Origin: Candidatus Gastranaerophilales bacterium
Lineage (GTDB): Bacteria > Cyanobacteriota > Vampirovibrionia > Gastranaerophilales > Gastranaerophilaceae
NCBI GenBank assembly: GCA_944322745.1
Contig: CALUPV010000007.1
Location: forward strand, 1-64,000
Direction of reading: 5' to 3'
DNA: 64,000 bases
This document shows, one piece after another, positions 55,858 to 64,000 of this stretch. The number at the start of each line of letters is the position of its first letter. Position 1 is the first letter of the stretch. A program made the position numbers and the translations under genes. The notes under the pieces are model-generated. The model had not been told where the DNA came from, made no database searches, and saw nothing but the letters and a program-made list of their open reading frames with translations.

Positions 55858-56772
55858 TTGAGAATGTTAGTGGAAAAAGAACTTGGGATACTTAATCAGT
55901 ATTTGGTCAATAGTTTAATTGATGATAAAAATCGTATATCAGATGATATATGTGACTATTTATGTTCAAAATCGAAAAGAATTAGACCAATGCTTGTTTT
56001 TCTTTTTGCAAAGGCAATGGATATTGATTTGGATGATAAAGTTTATCATCTTGCTTGTAGTGTTGAATTGGTTCATAATTCTACATTGGTACATGATGAT
56101 ATTCTCGATAATGCGGATACCAGAAGAGGAAAAGTTTCTTTAAATTATAAATTGGGTAATAATTTAAGTGTTCTGGCAGGGGATATTTTGCTTTCAGTTG
56201 CATTAAGAGAACTTGTTAAATGTGATAGTGTCGAAGCTATTGATACTTTTGCTGAATCTATATATTTGATGTGTAAAGGTGAAATAAATCAGAACTTTAC
56301 AATAGGAAAGCTTCCTACTATGGAAGAATATATTCAGAAATCCGAATATAAGACCGCAGAGCTTTTCAAGGCTCCATTAACATCACTTTGTTTCATTAAA
56401 AATAAATCTGTAAAAGATAATGTTTTATCTTTTGCAAGGAACTTTGGTATTGCTTTTCAAATAAAAGATGATTTACTTAATATATTGAAGAATGATCCTA
56501 CAAAACCTGTTATGAGTGATATTCATAATGGTATTTATACGGCACCTGTTTTGTTTCTAAATGATGATATAGGCAATGTTATTAATCTTTCTGAAGAGGT
56601 TATTATAGACAAACTTCAATCAGATAGAAAATACATTCATAAAACGGTTGATTTAATAAAAAAATACGCAGATAAGGCAATTGAAACAATAAGTTTTATA
56701 GAAGATAATCAATATAAACAGGAAATTATAAGCTTAACCAAAAACCTTTATGAGGCAGGAATATATGAATAA
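55858..56772 (+). CDS. Polyprenyl diphosphate synthase
   Basis: This trans-type prenyl chain extender makes the long chains used in quinones or carriers. The 304-residue protein has the first Asp-rich motif LVHDDILDNADTRRG. The second is IKDDLLNIL, in which the last Asp of DDxxD is Asn. The allylic-site segment is RPMLVFLF. It starts at TTG with GAGG five bases before; an ATG two codons later is an alternative. It overlaps lepB. Confidence 0.9.
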   Translation: MRMLVEKELGILNQYLVNSLIDDKNRISDDICDYLCSKSKRIRPMLVFLFAKAMDIDLDDKVYHLACSVELVHNSTLVHDDILDNADTRRGKVSLNYKLGNNLSVLAGDILLSVALRELVKCDSVEAIDTFAESIYLMCKGEINQNFTIGKLPTMEEYIQKSEYKTAELFKAPLTSLCFIKNKSVKDNVLSFARNFGIAFQIKDDLLNILKNDPTKPVMSDIHNGIYTAPVLFLNDDIGNVINLSEEVIIDKLQSDRKYIHKTVDLIKKYADKAIETISFIEDNQYKQEIISLTKNLYEAGIYE

Positions 56773-57376
56773 AGCGGTATTAAAAGAAACTGTTGAAACA
56801 GTTGTATTTGTTGTAGTTGCAATAATTATAATAAGATTTTACTTGGGAGAAATACGTTGGATTCCTTCAGGTTCTATGAAACCTACATTAGTAGAAGGGG
56901 ATAGAGTTTTTGTTGAAAGACTTTCAAGGTTTTATAGAACACCGACAAGAGGTGATATAATGGTATTTTATCCGCCTAAAGAAACTTTAAATGCAAATCC
57001 AATTGCAGTTTTTTCTCGTTTAACAGGTTTTTTCTGTAAAGATATTGCTTATATTAAAAGAGTAATAGGTCTCCCAAATGAAAAGATCGAAATAGTTCAA
57101 AATGAAGATGGTTCAACTGATGTATTTATAAATGACAAAAAGTTGGAGGAACCATATATTATGGATAGATATGAATATCCTATATGTAATACTGATATGA
57201 ACTGCGGACCTATGGTTTTAGGTGATGATGAATATTTTATGATGGGAGATAACAGAGGTCATTCTTTAGATTCAAGGTATTGGGGTGTACTGAATAAAGA
57301 TCGATTTATTGGCAGAGCTAAACTTCTATTCTGGCCTTTTACTCATTTTAAGTATTTTGAAAGGAAATCATATTAG
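56765..57376 (+). CDS. lepB: Signal peptidase I
   Basis: LepB removes Sec signal peptides. The 203-residue form from the ATG at 56765 has AGGCAGGA upstream; a longer reading from 56750 covers that site. A membrane segment comes first (VETVVFVVVAIIIIRFYLG). The catalytic Ser is in WIPSGSMKPTL and the Lys in IAYIKRVIGLP. The box DNRGHSLDSRYWG completes the family pattern. Only one N-terminal membrane helix is seen. The start overlaps the 3' end of the polyprenyl synthase gene. Confidence 0.95.
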   Translation: MNKAVLKETVETVVFVVVAIIIIRFYLGEIRWIPSGSMKPTLVEGDRVFVERLSRFYRTPTRGDIMVFYPPKETLNANPIAVFSRLTGFFCKDIAYIKRVIGLPNEKIEIVQNEDGSTDVFINDKKLEEPYIMDRYEYPICNTDMNCGPMVLGDDEYFMMGDNRGHSLDSRYWGVLNKDRFIGRAKLLFWPFTHFKYFERKSY

Positions 57377-57921
57377 TAATTTTCTTTTATGAAATCTAAG
57401 AGCAATTCAAGTGCTTTTGTAGAAAACGCATATTTCATTATTCTTCTGTATAATAATGGATTCGCTTCAAATTTATATGATTTTTTATTTTTTTTGTCTG
57501 CTATTCCGATATATATAAGTCCAACAGGCTTTGTTTCTGTAGCGCCTAAGGGACCAGCTATTCCTGTTGTGGCAAGTGCTATTGTACAATTATATTTATT
57601 TAATAAACCTTCTACCATTTCTATTGCTACTTGTGCACTTACGACTCCATTTTCTTCTATAGTCTCGGGCTTTACTCCTAAAATTGAAATTTTAGCAACA
57701 TTTGCATATGTAACAAAATTTTGAAAGATATATGTACTGGAGCCTGAAATATCTGTTAATCTTGAACTTATTAAACCGCCTGTACAAGATTCTGCTATAG
57801 AAAGTCTTAATGCATTTCTTATTAATAATTTTGCTATCTTTTTTTCTTTTGATAGCAAAATTATAGGAATAATATTTTTAATGATAAAAATACCATTAGC
57901 TGCCAGACGTTTAAAAAACAT
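57373..57921 (-). CDS. pncC: CinA-type nicotinamide-nucleotide amidase
   Basis: PncC (the CinA C-terminal domain) deamidates nicotinamide mononucleotide for NAD recycling. The core is LSIAESCTGGLISSRLTDIS, SYIFQNFVTYAN-like strands and the Gly-rich end TTGIAGPLGATETKPVGLIY. The 182-residue form carries an unusual 25-residue hydrophobic N-terminus (LAANGIFIIKNIIPIILL), possibly part of an incorrect start, as no Shine-Dalgarno supports the ATG. The N-terminal MoCF domain of full CinA is missing. It overlaps lepB by four bases, tail to tail. Confidence 0.88.
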   Translation of the reverse strand: MFFKRLAANGIFIIKNIIPIILLSKEKKIAKLLIRNALRLSIAESCTGGLISSRLTDISGSSTYIFQNFVTYANVAKISILGVKPETIEENGVVSAQVAIEMVEGLLNKYNCTIALATTGIAGPLGATETKPVGLIYIGIADKKNKKSYKFEANPLLYRRIMKYAFSTKALELLLDFIKENY

Positions 57922-57922
57922 A

Positions 57923-58627
57923 TTAATAAACCGGCATGTCTAAAGGTTTTAACAATTGTACCTGAAGAGTTTCCCCTTGGTTGATATAGATATTTTCACC
58001 TTTTTTAAATATATCTGCTATAGAGTCACCAATAAAGTATATACCTGCAACCGGAGCACTTACTATTGCTGTCAAAGGAGCAAAGATATATTTTGGAGAA
58101 CCGTTCAGTAAATCTTCTCCTTTTTCCCAAGCCCAAGTTGTTGGTTTTACTACTATATTTTTTGTTGTTTGAGCTGTTTTTGTAAATGCTGTTTTATATG
58201 TTGTTTTAGAACTTAAAGCTCCGTCATATGTTACATTTTTGTTGTTGCATATACCTGCATAAAACGGAACTTGTTTACCTGTAGCACTTACAATGTGGTC
58301 AAAATATAGTCTTATTATTCCGCCTTTATATAAAATTTTAGGAGCTGAAACTTCTTCTATTGAACCTCTTATAACGCTTCCTTGAGGTATTACAATTGAT
58401 TTATCAACTTTTATATTTTCTGTTACCATCAAATCAAATTGGTCACCTAAAGATGATGTAGATGAACCTACCGGATCCAATACTTTTAGTGTAATTACAG
58501 TACCAGACGGTACTCTTTTTGTTTTTATGTTCGCATTAATCTTTTTATTTACCGCACAATCTGCTCCGATACCTGTAAATAAAAACATTGCACATATTGC
58601 AATTAAAACAGAAAATATTTTTTTCAT
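57923..58627 (-). CDS. Secreted protein with a TrbI-like beta domain
   Basis: The 234-residue protein has a Sec signal (VLIAICAMFLFTGIGADC, possible lipid Cys) and a beta-rich domain homologous in order to the first 220 residues of the protein at 6535-7668: ITLKVLDPVG, LGDQFDLMV, VIPQGSVIRGSI and YINQGETLQVQLLKPLDM. It stops where the other continues by 150 residues. GAGGG stands before the ATG. The role is unknown, perhaps an envelope-associated scaffold. One base separates it from pncC. Confidence 0.7.
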   Translation of the reverse strand: MKKIFSVLIAICAMFLFTGIGADCAVNKKINANIKTKRVPSGTVITLKVLDPVGSSTSSLGDQFDLMVTENIKVDKSIVIPQGSVIRGSIEEVSAPKILYKGGIIRLYFDHIVSATGKQVPFYAGICNNKNVTYDGALSSKTTYKTAFTKTAQTTKNIVVKPTTWAWEKGEDLLNGSPKYIFAPLTAIVSAPVAGIYFIGDSIADIFKKGENIYINQGETLQVQLLKPLDMPVY

Positions 58628-58638
58628 TATATATCCCT

Positions 58639-59469
58639 CTAATTTATATCTGTTATTGATATTTTACCAAATTTTGCAGATAAATCATCAATGTGATGAA
58701 TTATGTACATAAATGGTTCAGCATCTTTATCATTTAAGTCTATTAATGCACCCCAGTCGGTTCTTCCGTGATGAGCTGCTATCATTTTAGCAATATCTTT
58801 AAACCCGTTATTCATGCATATTGAAAATCCCCATTGAGAGTGGGTTCTCCAGTCTTTTCTGAATTCTTCGTTATATTCTATTAAGCCTGTTTCTTCATCT
58901 ACTATATATTCAAATATTTTTCCGAAATCGTGTAAAATGCAAGCTGCATATACTATATCCGGATTTATTTTGTTATTGCATTTTGAAAGAATAATATCAG
59001 CAAAATCTAAGCATTCAAGTGTGTGTTCAAGCAAACCGCCAATATAATTATGATGCATTAATTTTGCAGCCGGTGTCTTTTTAAATTGTTCTTCATATTC
59101 AAATAATAGTGATGAAACAAATTCAGCAAGTTTTTTATCATTGATTTTATTTACATAGTTCATTATTTTAGAAAACAGTTCATCTCTTTGTTCTGAAGAT
59201 AAACCAAGTTTTGCTTCTTTCACAAGGCTTATATCTGAGATTAGACAGTTGTTATATTTTTCGTTGTATGTGCCTGCGTTGATTCTTATTTGATTGTTTG
59301 TTCTAAACAATTTTGAGTCTAATCTGTTTAATGTTTCTTCCCATAGGATACAATTAAGTACAGTACCATCTTCAATATTTTTAACTTGAAGTTTTCCCAT
59401 TTTGGAGCCTGCTTTTGTATCTCCTATAGAAAACGTTATTACTTCATATATTGCGTGTAAGTCTAACAT
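58639..59469 (-). CDS. OB-fold and HD-domain protein, YhaM-like
   Basis: YhaM-type proteins are 3' to 5' exoribonucleases. The 276-residue chain has an N-terminal OB-like domain (KLQVKNIEDGTVLNCILWEE, about 22-80) and an HD domain with GGLLEHTLECL, ACILHDFGKIFEY, HSQWGFSI and IAAHHGRTDWGA. The expected end LSAKFG matches. It is probably in line with the secreted protein gene 11 bases downstream. The nuclease call is family knowledge only. Confidence 0.85.
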   Translation of the reverse strand: MLDLHAIYEVITFSIGDTKAGSKMGKLQVKNIEDGTVLNCILWEETLNRLDSKLFRTNNQIRINAGTYNEKYNNCLISDISLVKEAKLGLSSEQRDELFSKIMNYVNKINDKKLAEFVSSLLFEYEEQFKKTPAAKLMHHNYIGGLLEHTLECLDFADIILSKCNNKINPDIVYAACILHDFGKIFEYIVDEETGLIEYNEEFRKDWRTHSQWGFSICMNNGFKDIAKMIAAHHGRTDWGALIDLNDKDAEPFMYIIHHIDDLSAKFGKISITDIN

Positions 59470-59510
59470 AATTTCTCTCTTTTCTTATTGATTTTTATTA
59501 TACAACAATT

Positions 59511-60461
59511 TTATATTGCTTGTTCATTAGTTTTAATAATTTTTTCTAAATATAACTTCGTGAAAAAAGTGGAAAACGGGCGTTTTATTTTTATAGCGCA
59601 AAACTCTATTACATAACCATCTTTGCAGACAATAAATAATGAATTGTTAGTCTTTTTTACTATTGAAGCAGGTCTTTTTTTTGATTTCTTTTGATAAATT
59701 TTATAACTTTCAAATGTAAAAAAATCATTTTTATAAGGTATATGGCATTTTAACCAAGGAGTTAGGGCTCGTATTCTTTTGTCTATTTCTATTGATGTTT
59801 CTTTTTCAAAGTCCAAAATTGAATCTGCTAATGAAATTTGATGTTGATATGTTGATTCTTGTTCATTTTGGCTTTTTTGTTCTTTTAGTTTTTGAGGTAG
59901 GTTATTTAATAAATTAATAATTTCATTTCTTGCCATATCGCAACATCTATGTTTCAAGCTTTCACCTGTATCTGTTTTTAATATTTCTGTTTCTGCTTGG
60001 TGTAATATGGCACCTGTATCATAATTGACATCCATTAAATGAAAAGTAACACCTGTTTTTTGTTCATTGTTTAGGATTACTTGCAAGTATGGATTAGGTC
60101 CTCTGTATTCTGGCAATAATGATGGGTGGGTATTTATGCAAGCAATTTTAGGTGTATTTATTGTTTGCATGGAAAATTTTTCACTCCAAGAACCAACAAG
60201 TATAACATCTGTTTTGAGGCTTTTTATCGTATTAATAAACTCTTGAGAATTAACACTTTTAGCTTTAATTTCTTTTAATTGATGAGTTCTTATAAAGTTA
60301 TAATCATCAGTGGGGTTTAATAAATCATATATAAATTTTTTTATAGGCGATTGTTTAATGTTTTCTTCTCTAAAGACACCAACTATTTCATTTTTTGTTT
60401 TGAGCACTCCCGAGATGAGTGCCCTCAACATTTCACCATAGCCTACAATAACAATTTTCAT
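59511..60461 (-). CDS. Formyltransferase family protein (Fmt-like)
   Basis: The 316-residue protein has the N10-formyl-tetrahydrofolate site CINTHPSLLPEYRGPNPYLQ with the catalytic Asn-His, and the later Asp in VNYDTGAIL. The C-terminal domain has SILDFEKETSIEIDKRIRAL, as in methionyl-tRNA formyltransferase. It differs from typical Fmt in length and motif detail (EYRGPNP), so it may be Fmt itself or a sugar or polysaccharide formyltransferase. A -10 (TAAAAT at 60479-60474) lies 12 bases before the ATG and no ribosome site is clear. Confidence 0.85.
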   Translation of the reverse strand: MKIVIVGYGEMLRALISGVLKTKNEIVGVFREENIKQSPIKKFIYDLLNPTDDYNFIRTHQLKEIKAKSVNSQEFINTIKSLKTDVILVGSWSEKFSMQTINTPKIACINTHPSLLPEYRGPNPYLQVILNNEQKTGVTFHLMDVNYDTGAILHQAETEILKTDTGESLKHRCCDMARNEIINLLNNLPQKLKEQKSQNEQESTYQHQISLADSILDFEKETSIEIDKRIRALTPWLKCHIPYKNDFFTFESYKIYQKKSKKRPASIVKKTNNSLFIVCKDGYVIEFCAIKIKRPFSTFFTKLYLEKIIKTNEQAI

Positions 60462-60609
60462 AAATAATATGATATTTTAGACAAAGTTAAAAATCAAAGT
60501 TAAAAGAAATAATGTAAATTAAGTATTCGTTTTTGTAATAAAAGATATTAAAATAGTTTCATAATGGTTTATTTTTTTATACAATAAAACCGGAAAGAGA
60601 AGGAATTTT

Positions 60610-61239
60610 TTGAGCGGAAATTTTGATGATTTAGAAACAACGGTTAGAAAATCGTCTGTTATACAAGAAAGAATGAGTCTTGTATCAAGTCATATGTATA
60701 AACAATTCTTAGAATATCAGCAATCAAATGCAAATACTGCTGTTTTGTTTGAAAGAATGGTTGAAAATATGGCTCTTACTGTTGAATATTTAAAGCAATC
60801 TTTTACGGTAAGAGGTATTCCTTCTGAAAATATTTATTATGAATACGATAAGCAAAGACATATTGCTATTATGAATATTCTTTGGCATTCAATAACTTTT
60901 TATTCCAATATGAAAGATAAGCCAAAAGCTTTGCACAGAGAAAAAGATGTACCTTTATTTACAGGAAGAATTATCGCTATAAAAGGAATGCTTCCTGAAT
61001 TGTTGCAAGGATATAATGATGAAACAGAACAAAAATTATTAGATATGGAAGTTGCATCTTTATATGTGCCTGCAGATAAAAGCGGTAAAGCAATAATAAA
61101 GATACGTCATCTTGGAAATCAAGAGTTTTATATTAATCAAATGGAAGCACCGAGAGAATTTTTACTAAAAGTAATTGAAACCATATGTGGTGGCGGTAAC
61201 TACCATAAAGAAGGTTCCAGAGTTACTATTAGCATTTAA
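60610..61239 (+). CDS. Hypothetical protein, 209 residues
   Basis: I do not recognise this protein. It starts with TTG (AAGGA upstream), has no signal peptide, and is helical at first (SSVIQERMSLVSSHMYKQFL), then mixed. Visible phrases are VRGIPSENIYYEYDKQRHIA, FTGRIIAIKGMLPELLQGYN and the Gly-rich end ETICGGGNYHKEGSRVTIS. It could be a nucleic-acid or ligand-binding protein. It converges with the HTH gene, nine bases apart. Confidence 0.65.
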   Translation: MSGNFDDLETTVRKSSVIQERMSLVSSHMYKQFLEYQQSNANTAVLFERMVENMALTVEYLKQSFTVRGIPSENIYYEYDKQRHIAIMNILWHSITFYSNMKDKPKALHREKDVPLFTGRIIAIKGMLPELLQGYNDETEQKLLDMEVASLYVPADKSGKAIIKIRHLGNQEFYINQMEAPREFLLKVIETICGGGNYHKEGSRVTISI

Positions 61240-61247
61240 TGTTTTAC

Positions 61248-61454
61248 TTATTTTTTATTAAAATCGATGTTATAACCGAGTTTTTCAAGAATTATTTCCA
61301 ATTCGGTTATATTCAAAGTGCCTTTTTTTATTTTTGTCGACAGGTTCTGAATAGAATATGCTCTTTGTTTTTTGTTTTCTATATATTTTGCCAGTTCAGT
61401 TAAAGTAACATTTTCCTGCATGGCAAGTTTTCTAATTTCAACACGTAAATCCAT
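61248..61454 (-). CDS. Small XRE-type HTH protein
   Basis: The 68-residue protein is a bare helix-turn-helix: VTLTELAKYIENKKQRAYSI and NLSTKIKKGTLNITELEIIL. It resembles phage-like and stand-alone XRE regulators and ends just after the fold. Its start lies in an extremely AT-rich region with TATATT (61468-61463) eight bases before the ATG and no ribosome site. It is divergent from the 78-residue gene and may regulate it. Confidence 0.78.
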   Translation of the reverse strand: MDLRVEIRKLAMQENVTLTELAKYIENKKQRAYSIQNLSTKIKKGTLNITELEIILEKLGYNIDFNKK

Positions 61455-61582
61455 AATTTAAAAATATAATATATTTTTAAAATTAAAAAAATAATTAAAA
61501 AATCATTGCACTTTTTTAAATAATATTTTAAAATTAAATTATTATTTTAAAAATTATTAAATAATTTTAAGAAGGAGACCAG
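61455..61582. promoter_or_regulatory. AT-rich divergent regulatory region
   Basis: About 125 bases of nearly pure A and T separate the HTH gene from the 78-residue gene. They contain repeated ttaaaat and attttaaaa blocks in both orientations (about 61480-61560). It probably holds both promoters and operators. Confidence 0.5.
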
Positions 61583-61819
61583 ATGAATAAAAAACTTGCA
61601 AACAAGCTTGAACTTCAGATGATAAACATAAGCATTAATTTATCTATAATTAAGACAATTATTGATATATTAAAAAATGAATTTGAAGAATCTTATAATT
61701 CATATGATAATAACATTATTAATTTGATAATACTTTCTCAAAGGTTAATCAGTACTACCAAAAATAAATTTGGCAAATGTAGTAAACTTTCTTTTAAACT
61801 CACACAAACAAAACAATAA
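61583..61819 (+). CDS. Hypothetical helical protein, 78 residues
   Basis: I do not recognise this protein. It is Leu/Ile-rich and helical (LELQMINISINLSIIKTIID, NIINLIILSQRLI), with a Lys/Asn-rich end. AAGGAG with good spacing supports the ATG. It ends directly against leuC (convergent). The divergent HTH gene may control it; the pair could be a small regulatory module, which is inference. Confidence 0.6.
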   Translation: MNKKLANKLELQMINISINLSIIKTIIDILKNEFEESYNSYDNNIINLIILSQRLISTTKNKFGKCSKLSFKLTQTKQ

Positions 61820-63085
61820 TTACAGCGCTTCCGGTGATATAATCCTTCCTGTAACAGCACTTGCGGCTGCTACGTATGGTGATGCTAGATATACTTCGCT
61901 TTCTACGTGTCCCATTCTTCCTACAAAGTTTCTGTTTGTAGTTGATATTGCCCTTTCGCCTGCCGCTAATATTCCTGCGTGTCCTCCTAAACAAGGTCCA
62001 CAGGTAGGGGTTGATACAGCTCCGCCTGCTTCAATTATTGTTTCTAAGTATCCTGCTCTTAGAGCTTCTAAATATATTTGTTGAGTTGCCGGGAATACTA
62101 TTAAACGAACATCTTTATGTACTTTTTTGCCTTTTAAAATTTCTGCTGCCGCTTTTATATCTGATAATCTTCCGTTTGTACAGCTGCCTATTACCGCTTG
62201 GTCAATTTTTACATTGCCTGCTTTTGAAACAGGTCTTGTATTACCCGGTAAATGCGGGAATGCTACAACCGGTTCAATTTCTTCGGTATTATATACAATT
62301 ACTTTTTCGTATTGGGCATCTTTATCGCTTGTATAAAATTTAGGTGTTCTTATGCTTCTGTCTTTTAAATATGCTTTTGTTATTTCATCAGGTTCTATAA
62401 TGCCGTTTTTTGCACCTGCTTCTATTGCCATATTACAGATGGTAAATCTTCCGTCCATTGGCATTTCGCGTATTGTACTGCCGCCTATTTCAAGTGTTTT
62501 ATACAAAGCTCCGTCAACGCCAATATCACCAATTAAGTATAAAATTAAGTCTTTAGCTGTTACGTATTTGTTTAATTTACCGTTAAACTCAACTTTAATT
62601 GCAGATGGAACTTTAAGCCAAGTATCACCTGAAGCCATAGCGCAAGCTATATCTGTTGAACCCATACCTGTTGAAAAAGCACCTATTGCGCCATATGTAC
62701 ATGTATGAGAATCTGCACCTATAACTATATCACCTGCCGTAACTATTCCGTTATCAGGTAAAAGTGCATGTTCTATGCCCATTCTTCCAACTTCAAAGAA
62801 ATGTTCAAGTTCTTGTTCACGAGAAAATTCTCTAACTTGTTTTACTTGTTGTGCTGATTTTATATCTCTGTTTGGAACAAAGTGGTCAGGAACAAAAACT
62901 ACTCTTTCCTTATCAAAAACTTTTTTTACACCTATTTTATTGAATTCATTTATAGCGACTGGTCCTGTTATATCGTTAGCAAGAGTTATATCTACTTTTG
63001 CTGTTATTAATTGCCCTGCTTTTACTTCATTTAGACCTGCGTGGTCTGCTAAAATTTTTTCTGTAATATTCATAGGTTTTGTCAT
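61820..63085 (-). CDS. leuC: 3-isopropylmalate dehydratase large subunit
   Basis: LeuC isomerises isopropylmalate in leucine synthesis with a 4Fe-4S cluster. I chose the ATG at 63085 (421 residues, [17 protein letters not shown]) because GAGGA lies seven bases before it; a TTG at 63103 covers that site. Cluster cysteines are in [12 protein letters not shown] and [11 protein letters not shown]. The 421-residue length matches the shorter archaeal-type class, so a homoaconitase-like role is possible. leuD and leuB are not in the window. Confidence 0.92.
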   Translation of the reverse strand: MTKPMNITEKILADHAGLNEVKAGQLITAKVDITLANDITGPVAINEFNKIGVKKVFDKERVVFVPDHFVPNRDIKSAQQVKQVREFSREQELEHFFEVGRMGIEHALLPDNGIVTAGDIVIGADSHTCTYGAIGAFSTGMGSTDIACAMASGDTWLKVPSAIKVEFNGKLNKYVTAKDLILYLIGDIGVDGALYKTLEIGGSTIREMPMDGRFTICNMAIEAGAKNGIIEPDEITKAYLKDRSIRTPKFYTSDKDAQYEKVIVYNTEEIEPVVAFPHLPGNTRPVSKAGNVKIDQAVIGSCTNGRLSDIKAAAEILKGKKVHKDVRLIVFPATQQIYLEALRAGYLETIIEAGGAVSTPTCGPCLGGHAGILAAGERAISTTNRNFVGRMGHVESEVYLASPYVAAASAVTGRIISPEAL

Positions 63086-63155
63086 AATAAAATCCTCACA
63101 CAAAAACTATTTAAATGATATTATAAAATATGGAAAAAGCCAAAGGAAAAATAAA

Positions 63156-64000
63156 ATGCCCGTTAAAGAATTTAGAACACCAATTAGTGATAAACCTGTT
63201 TTAATAGGTCCTGAAAGCGGAAAAGATAATATTATCTTCGCAATTGAATCAAGCTGTGATGAAACCGCAGCGGCTATAGTAAAGAACGGGCGTGAGGTTT
63301 TGTCTAATGTTGTAGCTTCGCAAATAAAAACACATATTGAATTTGGCGGTGTTGTTCCTGAAGTTGCTGCAAGAGAACATTTGGAAGCTATTAATCTAGT
63401 TATAGCTCAAGCATTTGAACAAGCAGGTTTGACTGCTGATGATATTACGGCTTTTGCTGCAACTGTTGGTCCTGGGTTAGTCGGTTCATTACTTGTTGGA
63501 ATGAATGCAGGAAAGGCTCTTGCTATTGCGAATGATAAGCCATTTATAGGTGTTAATCACTTAAATGCACATGTTTGCGCAAATTATCTTAACTCTGAAC
63601 TTGAACCACCATTTGTTGCTCTTTTGATTAGCGGAGGACATACTCAAATAATAGAGGTTAAAAGTTATTTGGAACAAAAAATAATAGGTGAAACTATTGA
63701 TGACGCAATAGGTGAAGCTTATGACAAAGTTGCAAGATTAATAGGTCTTCCGTATCCCGGGGGGGTAAATCTTGATAAATTGGCTCAAACAGGAAATCCT
63801 TTTGCTTTTAAACTGCCTGAGGCTAAACTTCAAAATGAATATGATTTCAGTTTTTCAGGTTTAAAAACAGCTTCATTACAATTAATACAAAAATTGAAAA
63901 AAGAATATGAAGAACTTCCTAAAGCTGATATAGCTGCAAGTTTTCAGGAAAATGTTACATCTACTTTGTTTAAGAAAACAAAAAAAGCTGCAGATAATAT
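63156..64000 (+). CDS. tsaD: tRNA threonylcarbamoyladenosine transferase subunit TsaD, partial
   Basis: TsaD attaches threonylcarbamoyl to A37 of tRNAs that read ANN codons. The reading frame is open from the ATG at 63156 (AAAGGAAAA upstream) past the window end, so only the first 281 codons are seen. Motifs: FAIESSCDETAAAIV, GVVPEVAAREHLEAI, ATVGPGLVGSLLVG and the metal site HLNAHVCANY, then LISGGHTQIIEV. The N-terminus has about 25 residues more than E. coli TsaD. Confidence 0.93.
   Translation, partial: MPVKEFRTPISDKPVLIGPESGKDNIIFAIESSCDETAAAIVKNGREVLSNVVASQIKTHIEFGGVVPEVAAREHLEAINLVIAQAFEQAGLTADDITAFAATVGPGLVGSLLVGMNAGKALAIANDKPFIGVNHLNAHVCANYLNSELEPPFVALLISGGHTQIIEVKSYLEQKIIGETIDDAIGEAYDKVARLIGLPYPGGVNLDKLAQTGNPFAFKLPEAKLQNEYDFSFSGLKTASLQLIQKLKKEYEELPKADIAASFQENVTSTLFKKTKKAADN

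Noticed and set aside
61770-62084. 104-residue plus-strand frame overlapping leuC
   Set aside because: It is antisense to the conserved leuC 3' end and has no ribosome site.

Overview
This is an AT-rich (roughly 30% GC by eye), gene-dense bacterial chromosome segment with about 65 protein genes, one tRNA and two probable structured RNAs. The cell has two membranes: there is a complete RND/TolC-type tripartite pump and a POTRA-domain protein. The two prepilin-like proteins, with a FTLAEVLITLVIIG-type start and a PTLMNNT continuation, resemble those I associate with gut Gastranaerophilales (Melainabacteria/Vampirovibrionia). That assignment rests on recall of protein style and base composition, not on a search. 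I see no insertion sequence, prophage or CRISPR array; the window looks like core chromosome with lineage-specific proteins scattered in it.

Layout. 1-4.9 kb: rsmD, a structured intergenic repeat, small lineage-specific proteins, a membrane-anchored Hsp20-like protein, a prepilin and a LysM protein. 4.9-14.8 kb: gatB, a secreted protein coupled to a Crp/Fnr regulator, obg, an alcohol dehydrogenase with a C_GCAxxG partner, a phosphodiester-glycosidase-like protein, a second prepilin and a stand-alone POTRA protein. 14.8-22.4 kb: tig-clpP-clpX protein quality control, a putative papain-like enzyme, lepA, glgC and a membrane thioredoxin. 22.4-29.2 kb: a MarR-controlled RND efflux operon. 29.2-39 kb: a soluble histidine kinase with a REC-GGDEF-like-REC protein, pepA, yjbQ, an M14 peptidase, efp-accB, ogt, and rsmA-ispE-murQ. 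39-44.3 kb: two very large proteins of unknown function facing each other. 44.4-54.9 kb: family-4 uracil-DNA glycosylase, a GH57 glycosidase, a 6S-like RNA opposite a cobalamin-riboswitch-like element, ctpA, a metallophosphoesterase/MBL/TPR group, a PHP phosphoesterase and a transglutaminase-like protein. 55-64 kb: tRNA-Gly, a polyprenyl synthase, lepB, a CinA-type amidase, a YhaM-like HD protein, a formyltransferase, leuC and the 5' part of tsaD.

How the genes work together. Several operons follow from spacing and overlaps: tig-clpP-clpX; glgC-thioredoxin; marR-adaptor-pump-outer membrane factor; yjbQ-M14 peptidase; efp-accB; rsmA-ispE-murQ; polyprenyl synthase-lepB. Glycogen synthesis (glgC) and alpha-glucan breakdown (GH57) both appear. 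Cell-wall turnover is represented by murQ, LysM and the M14 peptidase. Envelope protein handling is represented by lepB and ctpA.

The most unusual part is 47.7-48.0 kb. A minus-strand RNA with the promoter, long closing stem, bubble and terminator expected of 6S RNA ends a few bases from the terminator of a plus-strand element that resembles the core of a cobalamin riboswitch. The plus-strand element has no gene downstream in its own direction. Other notable features are several genes with a -10 box only 6-11 bases before the ATG and no Shine-Dalgarno (possible leaderless mRNAs), a 43-base direct repeat flanking hairpins after rsmD, and several domain arrangements of unknown role.
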